Assembly: GCA_964626795.1 (NCBI GenBank)
Contig: CAZVIQ010000036.1
Coordinates: forward strand, 1 to 8,821
Direction: 5' to 3'
Length of the DNA stretch: 8,821 nt
Source: RGIG1840 sp964626795
Lineage (GTDB): Bacteria; Bacillota_I; Bacilli_A; RF39; UBA660
The notes beneath the pieces were generated by a model, which ran no database searches, was not told the DNA's origin, and saw nothing but the letters and a program-made list of their open reading frames with translations. A program made the translations under genes and the position numbers. Below, piece after piece: positions 5,356 to 8,821 of the stretch; within the stretch, counting starts at the first letter, position 1, and each line of letters starts with the position of its first letter.

Positions 5356-7509
5356 ATGATGAGTGTAAAAGAATATGCACTTGAAATAAACAAAAGTGTT
5401 GAATTAATACTTTCTAAATGTAGAGAACTAGAAATCAATATTACTAGTGAAAACGAAGTACTAAGTGAAGAAGATATTATCATGTTAGATAATGTTATTG
5501 GAACTTTAAGTAATGGAGAAGAAAAAGAAGAGCTTGAAATTGATGAAGCACTAGAAAGTAAATTTGAACTGGAAGATAGAGCCGAATCTCTGGTAGAATC
5601 TATTGGAATAGATCTGGGAATAACAGAAAAGAAACAAAAACTTAAAAAGAAAACAGATTCAGTAAGCAATATTAAAAAAGAAGAACTTAAAGAAGAATTT
5701 ATAAATAAACGTAAAGATATTTATAAGAGTAAAGAAAAACTAGAAAGCAATAAAAGAGAAAAAGATGAAGGGGTAGTACTTTATAAAGAAAACATGACAG
5801 TTAAGGATTTAGCAGAAGCGTTAGGAATAAGTCCAGATGATCTTGTAAAAAAACTAGTTATGATGGGTCTTATGATTTCTGTAAATCAGAGTATTTCATT
5901 TGAAGATGCAAGTGTAATAGTTTTAGATTATCAGAAAGAACTCAAAAAAGAAGAAACTGAAGATATAACTGATTTTGATAATTATGAGATTATTGATAAT
6001 GAAGAAGATTTAACATTAAGAGCGCCTGTAGTTACAATTATGGGACATGTTGACCATGGAAAAACTACACTACTTGACTACATTAGAAATTCTAATGTTG
6101 CAAGTGGAGAAGCAGGAGGAATTACTCAGGCGATAGGAGCGTATCAGGTCGAAAAAGATGGTAAACCTATTACATTTATAGATACTCCAGGACATGCTGC
6201 ATTTACAGAAATGAGAGCAAGAGGAGCAAGTATTACTGATATAGTAGTTATTGTAGTTGCTGCAGATGATGGAGTAATGCCTCAGACAAAAGAAGCAGTC
6301 GATCATGCTAAAGCTTCAGGTGTACCAATAATTGTCGCAGTTAATAAAATTGATAAACCTAATATTAATATAGATAGAGTTATAAGTGAAATGGCAGATT
6401 TAGGTCTTACTCCTGAAAGCTGGGGTGGAGATTCTATATTTGTTAATATAAGTGCACAGACTGGACAAAATGTTGATTTACTTTTAGATAATATACTTGC
6501 ACTTGCTGAAGTAAGTGAACTTAAAGCGAATCCAAACAGATATGCAAGTGGATCAGTTATTGAAGCTAAACTTGATAAAAACGTCGGACCTCTTGTAACG
6601 CTGTTAATTCAAAATGGAACTCTTAGAATTGGAGATGCCATAGTTGTAGGAACTGCTTATGGAAAAATAAGAACTCTTAGAAACGATAAGGGACAGGAAA
6701 TCTTATCAGCAGGACCTTCTGCACCGGTAGAAATAACAGGAATAAATAAAGTACCTGTAGCGGGTGATAAATTCATGGCATTTGAAAGTGAAAAAGAAGC
6801 AAGAGCAGTTGCTGATAAAAGAGAAGTAACTGAAAAGAACCGTAGATTTGTAAAAAGACAGGTTAGTCTTGAAGATTTATTTGAAAGTATTAAAGAAGGA
6901 AGAAAAGAAATAAATATAGTTTTAAAAACTGATGTTAAAGGTTCTGAAGAAGCTGTTAAAAACACTTTAGAAAAAATAGATGTTGAAGATGTAAAACTTA
7001 AAATTATAAGAAGTGGTGTAGGAGCAATAACTGAAAGTGATGTTATCCTTGCAAATGCAAGTGATGCCATTATAATTGGATTCAATGTAGTTCCTTCATC
7101 AAAAACAAAAGAAGTTGCCGCTTATTATAATATTGATATAAGAATTTATAATATAATTTATAAACTTGTTGAAGATCTAGAAGCTGCAATGAAAGGTATG
7201 CTTGACCCAGAATATGAAGAAGTAACAACTGGAGAAGCTGAAGTTAGAAAAATATTTAAATTTTCTAAAGTTGGAAGTATTGCAGGTTCACATATTACTA
7301 AAGGAATTATAAAATCAAATTCACTTGTTAGAATAATAAGAGATGGAACAATTATATTCACAGGTAAAATCGGATCACTTCAAAGAGAAAAAGACAGTGT
7401 AAAAGAAGCAAAAGAAGGTTATGATTGCGGTATAACAATTGAAAACTTTACTGATATAAAAGAAAAAGATATAGTTGAAGCGTATGAAATGAAGGAAATT
7501 AAGAAATGA
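5356..7509 (+). CDS. infB: Translation initiation factor IF-2
   Basis: This GTPase brings initiator tRNA to the 30S subunit and promotes subunit joining. The length, 717 aa, is normal for Bacilli. There is an IF2_N domain at about 2-50, a charged low-complexity linker, and a second IF2_N at 146-197 (NMTVKDLAEALGISPDDLVK). The GTPase domain has G1 GHVDHGKT (230-237), G2 GGITQAIG (254-261), G3 DTPGH (276-280), G4 NKID (330-333) and G5 SAQ (366-368). Domains II, III and the fMet-tRNA-binding C-domain follow. The catalytic His280 of DTPGH is kept, but Ala259 replaces the His found in the usual GGITQHIGA. AAGAGGTG at 5341-5348 supports the first of two tandem ATGs (5356, 5359). The stop overlaps the rbfA start (ATGA). 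Confidence 0.98.
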   Translation: MMSVKEYALEINKSVELILSKCRELEINITSENEVLSEEDIIMLDNVIGTLSNGEEKEELEIDEALESKFELEDRAESLVESIGIDLGITEKKQKLKKKTDSVSNIKKEELKEEFINKRKDIYKSKEKLESNKREKDEGVVLYKENMTVKDLAEALGISPDDLVKKLVMMGLMISVNQSISFEDASVIVLDYQKELKKEETEDITDFDNYEIIDNEEDLTLRAPVVTIMGHVDHGKTTLLDYIRNSNVASGEAGGITQAIGAYQVEKDGKPITFIDTPGHAAFTEMRARGASITDIVVIVVAADDGVMPQTKEAVDHAKASGVPIIVAVNKIDKPNINIDRVISEMADLGLTPESWGGDSIFVNISAQTGQNVDLLLDNILALAEVSELKANPNRYASGSVIEAKLDKNVGPLVTLLIQNGTLRIGDAIVVGTAYGKIRTLRNDKGQEILSAGPSAPVEITGINKVPVAGDKFMAFESEKEARAVADKREVTEKNRRFVKRQVSLEDLFESIKEGRKEINIVLKTDVKGSEEAVKNTLEKIDVEDVKLKIIRSGVGAITESDVILANASDAIIIGFNVVPSSKTKEVAAYYNIDIRIYNIIYKLVEDLEAAMKGMLDPEYEEVTTGEAEVRKIFKFSKVGSIAGSHITKGIIKSNSLVRIIRDGTIIFTGKIGSLQREKDSVKEAKEGYDCGITIENFTDIKEKDIVEAYEMKEIKK

Positions 7510-7844
7510 ATTTAAAGGGTGAAAGAGTAGCTTCTTCGATGTTAAAAGAACTTTCGAACATATTTCTTACTGAAGTAAAAGATGAAGATTTAAAAAATGT
7601 AACTTTAACTTTTGCAACAGTTACCAATGACTTAAGTTTTGCTAAAATATATTTTACGACTTTAGACGATGATAAAAAAGATAAAGTTTTAAAAGATATT
7701 AATAAAGCTTCTGGATACTTCAGAAGTGAACTTGCAAAAAGATTGGAAATTAGACATATTCCTGAAATTAGATTTGTATATGATGAATCAATTGAATATG
7801 GAAGAAAGATAGAAGAAGTACTAAAGAGAGTAAACGAAAAATAG
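7506..7844 (+). CDS. rbfA: Ribosome-binding factor A
   Basis: RbfA is a single KH-like domain protein that assists 16S rRNA processing and late 30S maturation. The 112-aa length is typical. Family features include the N-terminal RVASSMLKELSNIFL helix, the strand FATVTNDLSFAKIYFT, and the KH core ending RLEIRHIPEIRFVYDESIEYGRKIEEVL. The ATG overlaps the infB stop (ATGA), with AAGGA at 7492-7496 inside infB, so the two are translationally coupled. It is the last gene of the rimP operon, and its stop codon touches the following hairpin. truB and ribF, its usual Firmicute neighbours, do not follow. Confidence 0.95.
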   Translation: MNLKGERVASSMLKELSNIFLTEVKDEDLKNVTLTFATVTNDLSFAKIYFTTLDDDKKDKVLKDINKASGYFRSELAKRLEIRHIPEIRFVYDESIEYGRKIEEVLKRVNEK

Positions 7845-7864
7845 TGTGCAAATGCACACTTTTT
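7843..7864 (+). terminator. Short terminator after rbfA
   Basis: AGTGTGC (7843-7849) pairs with GCACACT (7854-7860) around an AAAT loop, and Ts run from 7860 to 7864. The rbfA stop (7842-7844) overlaps the 5' arm. The short T-tract suggests incomplete termination, so read-through into the Smr gene is possible. Confidence 0.7.
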
Positions 7865-7865
7865 C

Positions 7866-7874
7866 TGTTATTAT
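7866..7874 (+). promoter_or_regulatory. Candidate extended -10 promoter for the Smr gene
   Basis: TGTTATTAT (TGn plus TATTAT) begins two bases after the T-tract of the rbfA terminator. Initiation would be near 7881, leaving a leader of only about 10 bases, so this site is uncertain. Read-through from rbfA is the alternative. Confidence 0.35.
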
Positions 7875-7880
7875 ACATAT

Positions 7881-7885
7881 GGTGA
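7881..7885 (+). promoter_or_regulatory. Ribosome binding site that fixes the Smr start
   Basis: GGTGA lies five bases before the ATG at 7891. The earlier in-frame ATGs (7846, 7852, 7879) have no such site, and the first two fall in the rbfA terminator. Confidence 0.6.
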
Positions 7886-7890
7886 TTAAA

Positions 7891-8151
7891 ATGTTAAATG
7901 ATCCTTTTCTTTTTAATGTTCCATTTATTGATGTTCATGGATTAGATAGAGAATACACCGTAATGCTTCTAAAAGAATTAATAGAAGACTGTTTATTATT
8001 AAGAGAATATAAACTTTATATAATTCACGGTAAAGGAACTCATATATTAAAAAATGCAGTACATGAATATTTAAAAACTGATAAAAGAGTGAATAATTAT
8101 TATATTTATAATTTCAATGAAGGAGTTACAATTATTGAATTAAAAAAATAA
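7891..8151 (+). CDS. Stand-alone Smr domain protein
   Basis: The product of 86 residues is essentially one Smr (small MutS-related) domain. FIDVHGLDREYTVMLLKEL gives the D-x-H-G motif at 14-17, and IIHGKGTHILKNAVHEYL gives the HGKG loop at 46-49. The end, EGVTIIELKK, is the usual final strand (G-x-T-x-x-x-L). Smr domains, best known at the C-terminus of MutS2, bind nucleic acid and in many cases have endonuclease activity; recent work on MutS2 links them to stalled or collided ribosomes. The substrate here is unknown. Its position straight after a ribosome-maturation operon fits a translation-linked role, but that is inference. It is too short to be a MutS2 fragment with its own ATPase, and no mutS2 remnant is visible upstream. 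Confidence 0.88.
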   Translation: MLNDPFLFNVPFIDVHGLDREYTVMLLKELIEDCLLLREYKLYIIHGKGTHILKNAVHEYLKTDKRVNNYYIYNFNEGVTIIELKK

Positions 8152-8164
8152 TTAAATTTTATTG

Positions 8165-8170
8165 TATAAT
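8165..8170 (+). promoter_or_regulatory. Candidate -10 element for the TasA-like gene
   Basis: A perfect TATAAT lies 41 bases before the ATG at 8211. No -35 at proper spacing is visible; TTGAAT at 8135-8140 is too far away (24 bases). Initiation near 8177 would give a 34-base leader with AGAGGA at 8198-8203. Confidence 0.4.
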
Positions 8171-8210
8171 TTATTTCAAAAAGGGAATAAATAAAATAGA
8201 GGAATAAATT

Positions 8211-8744
8211 ATGAATAGAAACAGAAAAACATTAGTATTAGGAATTATAGCAGTAACTTTTATGATGATTGCGGCTGGAGGACTAGCATATGCTTGGTTT
8301 AGTGCAAGTGTAACAGGTAATCAGGATGCGACGCAAACAATCATAGAAACAGCAGATCTAAGGCTTGTATTTAACGACACAGAATTTTTGACATTAGATA
8401 ACGTCCTTCCTGGAGCAAGCGAAACAAAAACATTTACAGTTTCAAATATTGGAAATGTAAGGGTGAAATATGAAATTAATCTGGTAAATATTGCCAACAC
8501 ATTTGTAAATAATGATCTTGTTTATACTTTAACAAGCACAAATGATGGAGCAACTGTAGTAAATTCTGCTTTGCCAACTATAGATAGCATTTTAGTAGAT
8601 TCTGAAGTTGATCCAGGAGTAACTCAAACTTATACATTAGTTGTGACTTTCAGAGAAACAGGAGCTGACCAGAATTCAAATATGGGTGCAAATTTCAGTG
8701 GTAAACTTCAGATAACTTCAACGTCAACATATACTCAGCCATAA
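8211..8744 (+). CDS. Secreted TasA-like protein with SipW-type signal peptide
   Basis: The 177-aa product starts with a basic MNRNRK, a hydrophobic stretch (7-27) and the segment GGLAYAWFSASVTGN. This is the signal-peptide pattern cleaved by the SipW-type signal peptidase in TasA/CalY-like proteins; cleavage is likely near Ala28. The mature part lines up with Bacillus TasA by eye: ETADLRLVF (like GTLDL), then NVLPGASETKTFTVSNIGN (like NLKPGDKLTKDFQFENNGS), then alternating beta strands to the end. It has no Cys, no catalytic motif, and no LPXTG or other anchor. TasA forms extracellular matrix fibres by donor-strand exchange; this protein is shorter (TasA is about 260 aa), so a minor subunit or a surface role is possible. 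No sipW is visible, but the gene is near the window edge. AGAGGA at 8198-8203 supports the start. I see no terminator in the 77 bases that follow. Confidence 0.78.
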   Translation: MNRNRKTLVLGIIAVTFMMIAAGGLAYAWFSASVTGNQDATQTIIETADLRLVFNDTEFLTLDNVLPGASETKTFTVSNIGNVRVKYEINLVNIANTFVNNDLVYTLTSTNDGATVVNSALPTIDSILVDSEVDPGVTQTYTLVVTFRETGADQNSNMGANFSGKLQITSTSTYTQP

Positions 8745-8787
8745 ACCAAAATACGACAAAGTTTATTCTTAAAAAAATATGTAAATA

Positions 8788-8821
8788 GTTACAAAACCAT
8801 TGGAAATGTCACAAAATGTCA
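8788..8821. repeat. Short phased repeats at the right edge
   Basis: AAATGTCA occurs at 8804-8811 and again at 8814-8821, exactly 10 bases apart. GTTACAAAA (8788-8796) and GTCACAAAA (8808-8816) are 20 bases apart. One- and two-turn spacing suggests a protein-binding site near the next gene's control region, but the window ends here and the copies are short. Confidence 0.35.

Noticed and set aside
2023..7361. Long minus-strand open frames at 2023-2310, 4104-4382, 4602-4979, 5310-5669, 6070-6306, 6657-7085 and 7158-7361
   Set aside because: Each lies opposite a well-identified gene (rseP, nusA, infB), has Ser/Ile-rich antisense-like composition and shows no recognisable domain.
7507..7509. Mycoplasma-type code (TGA read as Trp)
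   Set aside because: The Trp codons examined are TGG, no gene has an internal TGA, and infB ends in TGA exactly where rbfA begins.
7846..7890. Longer N-terminus for the Smr protein from the ATG at 7846
   Set aside because: It would start inside the rbfA terminator hairpin with no ribosome site. The added residues are not part of the Smr domain.
8184..8209. GGAATAAAT repeated at 8184-8192 and 8201-8209 as a regulatory repeat before the TasA-like gene
   Set aside because: Nine AT-rich bases repeated once, with the second copy overlapping the Shine-Dalgarno, is weak evidence for a dedicated site.
1..8821. CRISPR arrays, tRNA or rRNA genes, insertion-sequence ends
   Set aside because: I saw no regularly spaced repeats, cloverleaf-like segments, rRNA-like GC-rich blocks, transposase motifs or paired terminal repeats.

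Overview
The window is very AT-rich (about 30% GC by eye), densely packed, and every convincing gene lies on the + strand. Strong Shine-Dalgarno sites (AGAGG/AAGGAG), ATG starts, a YlxR close to the streptococcal form, a SipW-type TasA-like protein and the cdsA-rseP ... rimP-nusA-ylxR-infB-rbfA gene order point to a low-GC Firmicute: Bacilli sensu lato, perhaps an Erysipelotrichia- or Mollicutes-related gut lineage. All Trp codons I checked are TGG and infB ends in TGA, so the standard bacterial code applies.

Layout. (1) 2-805: the 3' part of an ORF6N (phage-type DNA-binding) gene fused to a PLD-like domain, cut by the window edge. (2) 930-3179: an envelope operon with cdsA (CDP-diacylglycerol synthase), rseP (site-2 protease) and an unrecognised 123-aa gene, closed by a strong terminator whose stem contains that gene's stop codon. 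(3) 3234-3634: a small two-helix membrane protein gene that appears to have lost its C-terminus through a one-base frameshift. (4) 3655-7864: a promoter, a leader hairpin and the transcription/translation operon rimP-nusA-ylxR-infB-rbfA, ended by a short hairpin. (5) 7891-8151: a stand-alone Smr-domain protein. (6) 8211-8744: a secreted TasA-like protein with a SipW-type signal peptide, then short repeats at the right edge.

The core is a reduced version of the Firmicutes supercluster uppS-cdsA-dxr-rseP-proS-polC-rimP-nusA-ylxR-ylxQ-infB-rbfA-truB-ribF. Missing from their usual places are dxr, proS, polC and ylxQ, as well as uppS on the left and truB/ribF on the right. Accessory or unrecognised genes occupy several of these places. 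RimP is cut to its N-terminal domain.

The most interesting signals are the C-terminally reduced RimP, the hairpin directly upstream of rimP (a candidate NusA-responsive attenuator), the perfect 27-nt palindrome inside the ORF6N gene, the frameshifted small membrane protein gene, and terminators whose T-tracts run straight into the extended -10 promoter of the next gene. I see no convincing new multi-gene system; most of the window is housekeeping.
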